NCBI GenBank assembly: GCA_934216375.1
Contig: CAKQBP010000050.1
Location: forward strand, 1-8,364
Source: an uncultured Veillonella sp.
GTDB taxonomy: Bacteria > Bacillota > Negativicutes > Veillonellales > Veillonellaceae
Direction: 5' to 3'
Length of the DNA: 8,364 bases
The notes under the pieces are model-generated. The model had not been told where the DNA came from. It saw only the letters and a program-made list of their open reading frames with translations, and did no database searches. Within the stretch, counting starts at the first letter, position 1, and every line of letters starts with the position of its first letter. Below are positions 1-6,448 of this stretch, in pieces. The position numbers and the translations under genes were made by a program.

Positions 1-464
1 ATAACATATAGTTCTCTTTTTTCAAGTGTTTCATCATCAGAATCAATAAGAAGTGTGTTATGCGCCTTCAATACGGAGAAATGATATAACTTACCTAATT
101 CATTAATAATCCCTTCTGGGGATTCTCCCATTACAGTGGCCGTAACAGTCCCTTTTAACGACTCTACACCAATAACAGATATACCGTAACTACGACAAAT
201 TCCTAAAACGGTTTCCTTTAAGGATGCATTGCGTACAGAAATCGTTATGAGTTTGTTCTCAATATTTTTTTCATTTTTAGCTACTTCACCACTATTTACA
301 ATATTTTCAGAACTACTAGTAGTTATCCTATCAGTACCATTAGCAAATACCATGAAGGGAGTTACAAGCATTACGACCATCCATAAGCTTATTTGCAATA
401 TAACTGTCACTATAATCTTATCTATACATTTTAGACCTATAAAGCTTACTCGATTCTTAGCCAC
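1..464 (-). CDS. Secretin-like outer membrane protein, N-terminal part (truncated by window edge)
   Basis: The reading frame is open from a GTG at 464 to the left edge, giving 154 residues of a longer protein. The GTG is chosen because AAGGAGG (480-474) lies 9 bases upstream; no better start is seen. Residues 1-16 are basic, 17-40 are hydrophobic, and a signal-peptidase-like site VFA-NG follows at about 41, so export is likely. A short polar linker (43-70) leads to about 72-141, which resembles the STN / secretin N-terminal fold: ISVRNASLKETV, then a glycine-rich GTVTATV strand and a closing NTLLI strand. Such domains precede the channel of PilQ and GspD secretins. The channel domain itself lies outside the window, so secretin is an inference from the STN domain and the neighbour. 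The gene overlaps the end of the GspC/PilP-like gene by 19 bases, implying translational coupling. Alternatives are another STN-bearing outer membrane protein, such as a TonB-dependent receptor, but the neighbour favours a pilus or secretion secretin. Confidence 0.7.
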   Translation of the reverse strand, partial: MAKNRVSFIGLKCIDKIIVTVILQISLWMVVMLVTPFMVFANGTDRITTSSSENIVNSGEVAKNEKNIENKLITISVRNASLKETVLGICRSYGISVIGVESLKGTVTATVMGESPEGIINELGKLYHFSVLKAHNTLLIDSDDETLEKRELYV

Positions 465-1294
465 CGTGATGAACCTCCTTCAATAATTTCTACACCACTT
501 GCAGTTATCTTAGATACTGATATTTCTTTCCACACACTTCCTATACTAACCATTTGTTCCTCTGTACCTTTTCGTAAAATAGCAATATTCTGTTGTCCCT
601 CAATAATACCTATAAGCTCTATGGGATGTTGTTTGGTAGGATTACTTATAGAAGGTTGTATACTAGATTCAACTCGTCTAGCACTAATATCTTTAGCTTT
701 TAATTCAATATAATTACCACTATGCTTTTTATTATTTCTTATTTGTTGATATTTTTCATTTCTACGACTTTCATCTACCTTTTTCTCAAAAGTCTTCATT
801 GAATCATCTGACTCATGTAAATCATTATTTATATCAACGAAATTGCCATTACTATCTTTAGTTATCTTATTCTGACCAAGTAAATCATCTATAGGAATAT
901 CTTTAAAAACCTCTCGCCAAGGATTTGCTCGCTCAACACCGGTAATATCATATAATAATCGTCCATGAACATCGCTTTTTACCTCTCTATCCTTTACATT
1001 TTTTATATCACTTTCATCTTTAAAATAGTTCTTTCCTTTCCCATTTCTATTATCATGTGTTGTTTCGTTTGATAATTTTTCTGAGCCTCGTTCAATTTGA
1101 TTAGCATCTCTACCATTAGATTGATCTAAACTAATATGAACATTTTCCTCCTCATGTGGATAAAAAATACCAATGCCTAAAAGGGCAACCGTAATGATAA
1201 AGAAAATACCAAGTGCAAACTTATAGTGGCGCATAATAAAATGCTGCTTATCAATCCACATTTTCATACGTTCTATATAGTCTTGTAAGTTCAT
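446..1294 (-). CDS. GspC/PilP-like inner-membrane pilus or secretion protein
   Basis: 282 residues. A short cytoplasmic N-terminus (1-25) is followed by one transmembrane segment (about 26-45, FALGIFFIITVALLGIGIF). Then comes a long, charged, Asn/Lys/Asp/Glu-rich stretch of low complexity (about 50-220). The compact C-terminal domain (about 225-282) contains ELIGIIEGQQNIAIL, MVSIGSVW, SKITASGVEII and a final WLRIE strand. The order GxIxG..AIL, then vxxG, then V..I...GV.. matches the beta-rich periplasmic domain of GspC and PilP, which link the inner-membrane platform to the secretin. An ERANPW segment near 121-126 recalls the NPF/DPF motif before such domains. The start is supported by AGGAGGTGG three bases upstream. 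It is the first gene after the galE terminator and overlaps a secretin-like gene, which supports the role. The family call rests on pattern recognition; the long linker is nearer to GspC length than to PilP. The exact system (type IV pilus, competence or type II secretion) cannot be decided here. Confidence 0.65.
   Translation of the reverse strand: MNLQDYIERMKMWIDKQHFIMRHYKFALGIFFIITVALLGIGIFYPHEEENVHISLDQSNGRDANQIERGSEKLSNETTHDNRNGKGKNYFKDESDIKNVKDREVKSDVHGRLLYDITGVERANPWREVFKDIPIDDLLGQNKITKDSNGNFVDINNDLHESDDSMKTFEKKVDESRRNEKYQQIRNNKKHSGNYIELKAKDISARRVESSIQPSISNPTKQHPIELIGIIEGQQNIAILRKGTEEQMVSIGSVWKEISVSKITASGVEIIEGGSSRWLRIE
474..480 (-). promoter_or_regulatory. Ribosome binding site setting the secretin GTG start
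   Basis: AAGGAGG on the minus strand, 9 bases before GTG at 464. It lies inside the last codons of the upstream gene, so translation of the two is probably coupled. Confidence 0.75.
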
Positions 1295-1314
1295 AATCCA
1301 CCTCCTGCTGACAT

Positions 1315-1344
1315 ATTCTAGGAGGCTCTTTTAAAATCCTACAA
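1315..1344 (-). promoter_or_regulatory. Candidate promoter for the pilus/secretion pair
   Basis: On the minus strand TTGTAG (1344-1339) is followed after 18 bases by TAGAAT (1320-1315), a 5-of-6 match to the -10 consensus. The -35 is weak, with 3 of 6 matches. It lies just downstream of the galE terminator and about 20 bases before the ribosome site, where a new promoter is needed. Tentative. Confidence 0.3.
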
Positions 1345-1387
1345 AAAAATGACTCTACCAGTCACCAAGGTGACTAATAGAGTCATT
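1343..1387 (-). terminator. Rho-independent terminator of the pgi-galE unit
   Basis: AATGACTCTA (1348-1357) pairs perfectly with TAGAGTCATT (1378-1387). A 2x2 internal mismatch is followed by an inner 6-bp stem, AGTCAC (1360-1365) with GTGACT (1370-1375), closed by a four-base loop. On the minus strand the stem runs directly into a T7 tract (1349-1343). It lies 33 bases past the galE stop. On the plus strand the hairpin lacks a good T run, so it acts mainly on minus-strand transcripts. Confidence 0.9.
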
Positions 1388-1419
1388 CATTATATTGACA
1401 AATCAAAACAATTTGTTCT

Positions 1420-2409
1420 TTAGTTACTATTAAATCCATCTGGATGAGATGTATGCCAATGCCATGCATCTTTGATAACATCAGCAACATTACTAAATTT
1501 AGGATCCCAACCAAGTAAATTTTTGATTTTTTCAGAGGAAGCAATTAATGTTCCTGGATCACCAGCACGGCGATCACCATATTGAACAGGAATATCGATA
1601 CCCGTAACCTCTTTTGCAGTCTCGATGATTTCCTTTACAGAGAATCCATTACCACTACCAAGATTAAATACTTGAGATTCTCCGCCTTTACGCAAGTAGT
1701 CCATAGCCAATACGTGAGCAGCTGCTAAATCATTGACATGAATATAGTCGCGTACACATGTGCCATCAGCTGTATCATAATCAGTCCCAAATACAGTTAT
1801 ATGCTCTCTTTTACCGCGAGCCGCATCTAACACAAGTGGAATCAAATGAGTTTCAGGATGATGGTCTTCTCCAATCATACCAGACGGATCCGCACCGGCC
1901 GCATTGAAATAACGCAACGCAACATATGTAGAACCATAGATAGAACTATAATCAGACAACATTTCTTCTATCATCAATTTAGTGCGACCATATACATTTG
2001 TTGGTTGCAGTTGAGCATCCTCACGAATAGGCACTACCTTTGGCTCACCATACACAGCAGCCGTACTAGAAAATACAAAATGCTTTATACCTGCGGTACG
2101 AGCAGACTCAATAAGGTGATAAGAACCAACTACATTATTTTCATAATAAATAGCTGGATTTTGCATGGATTCACCAACTTGTGAGTGAGCAGCAAAATGC
2201 ATTACACCTAGGATGTTATGTTCTTTCATAATACCTACTAGTTTAGGATCAGCAATATCCATATTGTAGAACTTTACCCCTTCAGGAATAGATTCTACAT
2301 GCCCACGAGATAAATTATCTACAATAATTGGTGTATATCCTGCTTGTTGTAAAGCACGTACAGTATGACTCCCAATATAACCAGCACCACCTGTTACTAA
2401 AATATTCAT
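1420..2409 (-). CDS. galE: UDP-glucose 4-epimerase
   Basis: 329 residues, a normal length for GalE. It interconverts UDP-glucose and UDP-galactose in the cytoplasm using bound NAD. The Rossmann motif GGAGYIG is at residues 7-13. The catalytic triad of extended SDR enzymes is visible: Ser115 in FSSTAAVYGE, and Tyr140 and Lys144 in VYGRTK. Further GalE hallmarks are HFAAHSQVGES (71-81), RYFNAAGA (166-173), the DGTCVRDYIHVNDLA block (215-229) and RRAGDP (280-285). By eye alignment to E. coli GalE, the residue at the sugar gate (Tyr299 there) is Leu288. That fits the Gram-positive type and may allow N-acetylated sugars too. The ATG at 2409 has GAGGGGG four bases upstream, overlapping the pgi stop. 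It is the last gene of a pgi-galE unit and is followed by a strong terminator. No galK or galT is nearby, so a role in making surface polysaccharide or LPS precursors is as likely as galactose breakdown. Confidence 0.95.
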   Translation of the reverse strand: MNILVTGGAGYIGSHTVRALQQAGYTPIIVDNLSRGHVESIPEGVKFYNMDIADPKLVGIMKEHNILGVMHFAAHSQVGESMQNPAIYYENNVVGSYHLIESARTAGIKHFVFSSTAAVYGEPKVVPIREDAQLQPTNVYGRTKLMIEEMLSDYSSIYGSTYVALRYFNAAGADPSGMIGEDHHPETHLIPLVLDAARGKREHITVFGTDYDTADGTCVRDYIHVNDLAAAHVLAMDYLRKGGESQVFNLGSGNGFSVKEIIETAKEVTGIDIPVQYGDRRAGDPGTLIASSEKIKNLLGWDPKFSNVADVIKDAWHWHTSHPDGFNSN

Positions 2410-2418
2410 AGTTCCCCC

Positions 2419-3855
2419 TCATGAATTATGTACTTCCTTTGCTCGAGCCAATTTGGGTCCGATGAGACGCTTATAAACCTCTACCCCTGGTTGATCAAAA
2501 GCATCAACGCCCGCAAAAATGGACTCAAAATAAACGGCCCAACAATGCATAAACATAATTTCTCCTAAATGGAATGCGTTTAATGTTGGTACAGTTATAG
2601 TCATGTTAAAACGATTGTCACTAGACAAGGCTTCTCTATTAGCATCTAAAGCAATGTTTAAAATATCACAAATGCCTACATCAGATAGAGAGTGTAAGCA
2701 TTCATATTGACTATAGGAATCTGGAACAATGAGATTATGTTTCCAGTCCTTAACCTTAATAAATTGAACTACCTTATTTAGGCGCCCCTCTTGATGCTCT
2801 TGAACTTGAGCATGCATATCCATAGTACCTACTGCAGCAACTGGCGTACGGCCATATGGTAGACAAGTATTACTCATTTTTCCAAGAGATTCGGATAGGA
2901 GCTGTACATACCAATCAGATAATGAGTGGAGTGCTTCACTATAAGGCATAAACACCTCTATAATACGACCATATCGTTCAGATGCAATATATTTCAATAA
3001 TGCACTTAAAAGGCCTGGATTTTTAAAAATGTCTTCTTCTTGACATGCTGCATCCATAGATGCAGCACCAGCTAAGAATCCTTCAATATCAAATCCTACA
3101 AGAGCGGCTGTTACAAAACCAACTTCTGTAAATACAGAGAAACGACCACCTACACCATAAGGAATGCTATAGGTCTTCCAATTATTTTCTATCGCCATAG
3201 ATCGTAAAATTGTAGGATGTTCATCATCAGATACATCTGTAACAGCTATCACTTCGTAGTTAATATTACGATCTTGTAAAGCCTTCTCCAAAATCATGAA
3301 GTTAGCCATTGGTTCAATGGTAGATCCAGACTTAGAATTAATAACGAGCATCACCTTATAATCAGGACCTTTTTTCTGAGCTTGACACTCTAACGTACGA
3401 ATTAGCCCTACTAAGTAATCACCATCCACATTAAAGCCTGCAAAGTACATCCTAGGATAGCCGTCACGTTCCTCTGCACTGTAGTTATTCCAAAACGCTC
3501 CACACTGCACATCAAAAATAACTTTGCTCCCCAAATAGGAGCCCCCAATACCTACGGATACAACTGTATCAATATTATGGCGTGCGTAGTCACGTAATTC
3601 GTAAAGCCGCTCTAACATATCTGGTGTATTGATACCATCTTCTGAAATATATGGAAGTTGGTAAAACAACACAGGTTCAGGTAAACCATCTTTAGAAACA
3701 TGACCTTCTTCGAAGCCTGTAGAACGCAAAATATTTGTATGACGCCATACATTTTGTATAGCCCGTTCAAAATTATTCACATCACGTTCTTGTATGCAAC
3801 TTTCATTATATATATTAGCATAATCTAACTCAAAACCTGATTGTAATCGCAACAT
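2419..3855 (-). CDS. pgi: Glucose-6-phosphate isomerase
   Basis: 478 residues from the ATG at 3855. It interconverts glucose-6-phosphate and fructose-6-phosphate in glycolysis and gluconeogenesis. Family marks in this numbering are GIGGSYLGSK (102-111), the phosphate-binding SKSGST (174-179), signature 1 with GVGGRFSVFTEVG (234-246), LSESLGK with the likely catalytic Glu322, a histidine in DMHAQVQEH (346-354), and signature 2 DAFDQPGVEVYK with the conserved Lys462. The length fits the shorter bacterial form rather than the roughly 550-residue E. coli form. A TTG at 3858 directly before the ATG could add one residue. The ATG is preferred because AAGGAG (3868-3863) lies 7 bases from it and only 4 from the TTG. 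The gene follows its own extended -10 promoter and is 9 bases ahead of galE, so hexose isomerisation and UDP-sugar epimerisation are probably cotranscribed. Confidence 0.95.
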   Translation of the reverse strand: MLRLQSGFELDYANIYNESCIQERDVNNFERAIQNVWRHTNILRSTGFEEGHVSKDGLPEPVLFYQLPYISEDGINTPDMLERLYELRDYARHNIDTVVSVGIGGSYLGSKVIFDVQCGAFWNNYSAEERDGYPRMYFAGFNVDGDYLVGLIRTLECQAQKKGPDYKVMLVINSKSGSTIEPMANFMILEKALQDRNINYEVIAVTDVSDDEHPTILRSMAIENNWKTYSIPYGVGGRFSVFTEVGFVTAALVGFDIEGFLAGAASMDAACQEEDIFKNPGLLSALLKYIASERYGRIIEVFMPYSEALHSLSDWYVQLLSESLGKMSNTCLPYGRTPVAAVGTMDMHAQVQEHQEGRLNKVVQFIKVKDWKHNLIVPDSYSQYECLHSLSDVGICDILNIALDANREALSSDNRFNMTITVPTLNAFHLGEIMFMHCWAVYFESIFAGVDAFDQPGVEVYKRLIGPKLARAKEVHNS

Positions 3856-3889
3856 CAAATATCTCCTTCACTGACATTTTATGTACAAT

Positions 3890-3915
3890 ATTCTTTTATT
3901 ATACCATAAAAGAAT
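3890..3915. repeat. Perfect 10-bp inverted repeat over the pgi -10 region
   Basis: ATTCTTTTAT (3890-3899) and ATAAAAGAAT (3906-3915) are perfect reverse complements around a 6-base centre. The repeat covers the -10 element and the likely start site, the position of a repressor operator. It is AT-only apart from one G/C pair per arm and has no T run after it on the minus strand, so it is a poor terminator. Chance in AT-rich DNA is possible. Confidence 0.5.
3898..3906 (-). promoter_or_regulatory. Extended -10 promoter for pgi-galE
   Basis: The minus strand reads TGGTATAAT, a perfect -10 hexamer (3903-3898) with the TGn extension (3906-3904). There is no good -35 at 16-18 bases, which an extended -10 can tolerate. 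Transcription would begin near 3891, leaving a leader of about 36 bases before the pgi ATG. Confidence 0.65.
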
Positions 3916-3938
3916 GAATAAAATATTAGTTTATACAA

Positions 3939-4217
3939 TCATTTTACCCACAAGCCATAACCGAATCCAACCGCATATACAGACCAAAGTAATGCAAAAG
4001 GAATGGCTAATTTAAATTTAATTTTTAATGTCTTATGACGCCATAGGACCATGCCTAATAAAGCACCAACACCCCCAAAGGCAAACGCTAAAAATAATAA
4101 TGTAAACTCTGAAATTCGATCATATCCATTAATGGCACATAATTTATCATATCCATACAGACTAAATACGATAAGATTCCAAATACCTACGGTCACCCAA
4201 AATTGCGTATCACTCAT
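3939..4217 (-). CDS. DUF1294 small integral membrane protein
   Basis: 92 residues with three hydrophobic segments (about 6-23, 38-58, 68-90). The family's conserved pattern is complete: YDKLCAIN (23-30), RISE (34-37), the glycine-rich FGGVGALLGM (47-56) and RHKT (60-63), followed by a lysine-rich KIKFK turn. The function of DUF1294 is unknown; it is a small membrane protein often found alone or fused to a cold-shock or nucleic-acid-binding domain, and no such fusion is present here. The ATG at 4217 has only a weak ribosome site (GGGGA very close, AAGG about 10 bases off), which hints at low expression or coupling to the upstream epimerase, whose stop is 20 bases away. It is the last gene before the pgi promoter. 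No terminator is obvious after it. Confidence 0.85.
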   Translation of the reverse strand: MSDTQFWVTVGIWNLIVFSLYGYDKLCAINGYDRISEFTLLFLAFAFGGVGALLGMVLWRHKTLKIKFKLAIPFALLWSVYAVGFGYGLWVK

Positions 4218-4237
4218 ATCCCCAAACCTTATTTTTC

Positions 4238-5161
4238 TTACTTATGATGAGCTTTAAAATATTCCAATGTCTTTTGTAAACCAGCTTCTAATGTTGTAGT
4301 GGCAATAAAACCAAAATCACGTTCAGCTTTCACATTACTTAAGCGCGAATGTTTAATATCCCCTATACGTTCATTTTCATAATAAACCATAAAATCTGTC
4401 CCACTAATAGCCCGGAATCGCGTAATCAACTCATTCACAGATGTTCCCATATTGGTAGATACATTATAAATACCTGTGCATTGACCATTTTCCATAGCCT
4501 TAATATTAGCATCTACCACATCATCTACATAAATGAAATCTCTAGTTTGCTCACCATCACCAAATACAGTTAATGGTTGCCCTTCGACAATCAAGCGGTT
4601 GAAAATACTGATAACGCCACCTTCACCGCCATCACCTTGACGTGGTCCATATACATTAGCATATCTAAAGCATACTGTATTTAATCCAAAAGCTTCATGA
4701 TAAATACGCAAATAACCTTCTGCAGTAAGCTTTGTCAAGCCGTAAAAAGACGAAGGCATACCACTCAAGTCTTCAGTCAATGGCAATACTGCCAAGTCAC
4801 CATATACAGCAGCTGATGAAGGCATTAAAAATTGTTCAACTTTCACTTTACGACAAGCATCGAGAACATTAATAAGTCCTATTAAATTTACATCACAGTC
4901 ATAACTTGGGTTCTCCATGGAGGATTGAACCATTGTTTGCGCCGCTTCATGAAATACGATAGACGGCTTAAACTCTTCAAATACAGATAGTAATTTTGGA
5001 TCTCGTACATCCATCTCAATAAATCGAGCATCTTCATGTACAAAGGAGCGCATACCTGTAGATAAATCATCTATAACGAGTACATCGTGCCCTAATTCAA
5101 TTAATCTATCAACTAAATGGGACCCAATAAATCCGGCCCCACCAGTAACACATATATTCAT
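4238..5161 (-). CDS. NAD-dependent sugar-nucleotide epimerase (GalE/WbpP-like)
   Basis: 307 residues, an extended short-chain dehydrogenase. GGAGFIG at 7-13 binds NAD. The catalytic residues are Ser115/Ser116 in MPSSAAVYGD, and Tyr140 and Lys144 in FYGLTK. HEAAQTMVQSSMENP (71-85), RYANVYGPRQ (167-176) and GDGEQTRDFIYVDDVV (201-216) are typical of UDP-hexose 4-epimerases. GDIKHSRLS (268-276) places Ser273 at the sugar-gate position. In the UDP-GlcNAc epimerase WbpP a serine sits at the equivalent site, so an N-acetylhexosamine substrate is a reasonable inference; UDP-glucose or UDP-glucuronate remain possible. The ATG at 5161 is chosen over an upstream in-frame ATG at 5197. GGGAGG (5172-5167) lies 5 bases before it, the protein then begins directly at the first Rossmann strand, and the longer start would overlap the RNase H gene. 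It is a distinct paralogue of the galE at 1420-2409. Confidence 0.88.
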   Translation of the reverse strand: MNICVTGGAGFIGSHLVDRLIELGHDVLVIDDLSTGMRSFVHEDARFIEMDVRDPKLLSVFEEFKPSIVFHEAAQTMVQSSMENPSYDCDVNLIGLINVLDACRKVKVEQFLMPSSAAVYGDLAVLPLTEDLSGMPSSFYGLTKLTAEGYLRIYHEAFGLNTVCFRYANVYGPRQGDGGEGGVISIFNRLIVEGQPLTVFGDGEQTRDFIYVDDVVDANIKAMENGQCTGIYNVSTNMGTSVNELITRFRAISGTDFMVYYENERIGDIKHSRLSNVKAERDFGFIATTTLEAGLQKTLEYFKAHHK

Positions 5162-5166
5162 AGCGC

Positions 5167-5173
5167 CCTCCCT
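5167..5173 (-). promoter_or_regulatory. Ribosome binding site deciding the epimerase start
   Basis: AGGGAGG on the minus strand, 5 bases before ATG 5161. It argues against the ATG at 5197, which would add 12 residues ahead of the Rossmann fold and overlap the upstream gene. Confidence 0.7.
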
Positions 5174-5183
5174 TCTAATATCT

Positions 5184-5909
5184 TTAAATACCTGCACCTT
5201 GTTTTGCTAGTGCATCAGCCATTTCATTATATGTATCGCCTGTATGAGCAGCCACCTTGTGAAAGTATACTCGCACATGATTTTTTATAGAATCATAAAA
5301 TGCTGAATACTCTTTGGTTAGCTCATTATTACGTTTCCATCTCTTAGTAGCCCACATTTCTATGCCCATATAATCATAGTAAAGTGAGCATTCAGAAATT
5401 CCATTATCAACAGCATATTTCATAACATGCATAGCAGCCAACAACTCGCCAGCTACATTCCAAAACGATGTATATCGTTTATCAGTAGAGGAAAAAGAAA
5501 AAGTTTTCCTCTTGCCATTCAAAAAGATAACCCCACCTGCCCCAACAGTATTAGTCTCTTTATTATAACTACCATCGATATACGCAACCATATAGTTTGG
5601 AATAGTAAAATCTGGTTTCACAACACTTGCTGATACTTTACCTTGAATACTAGAACTAGAACCTATAGGCCTAGAATTTATAGATTTAAACTTCACTTCT
5701 TGTGGCAATTTAAGTTCACTCTTTTTAGCGCTCATAAAATCACTTAAAGACAAACCTGAATTCTCTACAAAAGCACGTGCTTCGGCTTCTGTCGAAAATG
5801 ATTTGTAGATAGCACCACCATAGCCCTTTACTTGTTTCTCACAGTCAGACCATGTAGTGTAAACTCCTGGTACACGACCCTGACGAACAGCATAAAACTT
5901 TTTTGCCAT
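5184..5909 (-). CDS. rnhA: Two-domain ribonuclease H with N-terminal hybrid-binding domain
   Basis: 241 residues. The N-terminal domain (about 3-49) shows the viroplasmin / RNase H hybrid-binding pattern: KKFYAVRQGRVPGVYTTWSDCEKQVKGYGGAIYKSF-type blocks with GVYTTW (15-20) and AEARAFV (42-48). A Ser/Lys-rich linker (about 55-104) follows. The catalytic RNase HI domain (about 106-239) carries Asp112 (YIDGSY), Glu155 (AGELLAA), Asp179 (YYDYMGIE) and Asp232 (MADALAK), with the usual mobile His222 (AAHTGD). All active-site residues are present, so the enzyme should cut RNA in RNA-DNA hybrids in the cytoplasm, removing primers and R-loops. The hybrid-binding domain is typical of eukaryotic RNase H1 and of several Firmicutes enzymes, and raises affinity and processivity. 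The ATG at 5909 follows an unusual G8 ribosome site directly after the ybaK stop. The next gene starts 22 bases after its stop, so it is probably cotranscribed. Confidence 0.9.
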   Translation of the reverse strand: MAKKFYAVRQGRVPGVYTTWSDCEKQVKGYGGAIYKSFSTEAEARAFVENSGLSLSDFMSAKKSELKLPQEVKFKSINSRPIGSSSSIQGKVSASVVKPDFTIPNYMVAYIDGSYNKETNTVGAGGVIFLNGKRKTFSFSSTDKRYTSFWNVAGELLAAMHVMKYAVDNGISECSLYYDYMGIEMWATKRWKRNNELTKEYSAFYDSIKNHVRVYFHKVAAHTGDTYNEMADALAKQGAGI

Positions 5910-5912
5910 ACG

Positions 5913-5920
5913 CCCCCCCC
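5913..5920 (-). promoter_or_regulatory. G8 tract serving as the RNase H ribosome binding site
   Basis: Eight consecutive G residues on the minus strand follow the ybaK TAA stop immediately and end 3 bases before the RNase H ATG. No other Shine-Dalgarno sequence is present, so the tract (with the preceding AA) must do this job. Length changes would alter the pairing and spacing without touching either protein. Confidence 0.6.
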
Positions 5921-6412
5921 TTAATGGTCCATTGTCAGTTCAACAAATTCAGCATTTACAACAGATGCCAAATCCTTTGGATTTACCTTCATTTGCATAC
6001 CGCGTAAACCTGCGCTTACATATACAAACTTTTGGAGTTCCATAGTAGCATCAAAATAGGTAGGAAATGCTTTTTTCATGCCTACTGGAGAACATCCACC
6101 GCGCAAATAACCTGTAATACCTAACAAATCCTTAACATGAACAAGCTCTACAGACTTATTATGACTAACACGTGCTGCCTGTTTCATATCTAACTCTTCA
6201 GCCACAGGAATACAGAATACTACATATCCAGTTTTGTCACCTTTGCCAACTAATGTTTTAAAGACTTGTTTCTCATCGAGTTTTAATGCTTCTACTACAT
6301 GAAGGCCAGCAGCACGCTCTTCAGACCACTCATATTCGCTAATACTATAAGGTATCTTATGAGTATCTAAAATACGTAATGCGTTTGTTTTTTTATGTTT
6401 CTCTTTACTCAT
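5921..6412 (-). CDS. ybaK: YbaK/EbsC family aminoacyl-tRNA deacylase (Cys-tRNA(Pro) deacylase)
   Basis: 163 residues from ATG 6412. The family hydrolyses Cys mischarged on tRNA(Pro), a free-standing proofreading step that assists prolyl-tRNA synthetase. Visible marks are VFKTLVGKGD (50-59) with the conserved Lys52, the hydrophobic strand YVVFCIPV (63-70), the KQAAR helix (77-81) and the loop GYLRGGCSPVGMKK (101-114), whose GG.SPvG core binds the aminoacyl end. The closing segment VSAGLRGMQMKVNP (132-145) matches the last strands of the fold. The length is normal. The start is set by GGAGG (6422-6418), five bases before ATG 6412; an ATG at 6415 is only two bases away and one at 6424 overlaps the ribosome site itself. 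The TAA stop abuts the G8 tract of rnhA. The first 10 residues are lysine-rich and may be disordered. Confidence 0.9.
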   Translation of the reverse strand: MSKEKHKKTNALRILDTHKIPYSISEYEWSEERAAGLHVVEALKLDEKQVFKTLVGKGDKTGYVVFCIPVAEELDMKQAARVSHNKSVELVHVKDLLGITGYLRGGCSPVGMKKAFPTYFDATMELQKFVYVSAGLRGMQMKVNPKDLASVVNAEFVELTMDH

Positions 6413-6417
6413 CATAA

Positions 6418-6422
6418 CCTCC
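6418..6422 (-). promoter_or_regulatory. Ribosome binding site deciding the ybaK start
   Basis: GGAGG overlaps an in-frame ATG (6424-6422), so that ATG cannot be the main start. Of the tandem ATGATG that follows, the second (6412) has the better spacing of 5 bases. Confidence 0.7.
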
Positions 6423-6448
6423 ATATACTAGCATAGCAAATAAATTTA

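Noticed and set aside
229..486. Plus-strand open frame of 85 codons with hydrophobic residues
   Set aside because: It lies antisense over the secretin-like gene, has no ribosome site, and its protein resembles no family. The minus-strand frame has a strong ribosome site, signal peptide and STN-like domain.
1395..1423. Perfect TTGACA on the plus strand as a promoter -35
   Set aside because: No -10-like hexamer occurs 16-18 bases downstream and no plus-strand gene follows.
1846..2184. Plus-strand open frame of 112 codons
   Set aside because: It is antisense to conserved galE codons and has no ribosome site or recognisable motif.
3890..3915. Inverted repeat as a rho-independent terminator for the DUF1294 gene
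   Set aside because: The stem is almost entirely A/T and has no T run on the minus strand, and it coincides with a promoter element instead.
5162..5197. Upstream ATG extending the second epimerase by 12 residues
   Set aside because: It overlaps the RNase H stop, lacks a ribosome site and adds residues before the Rossmann strand, while ATG 5161 has GGGAGG at 5 bases.
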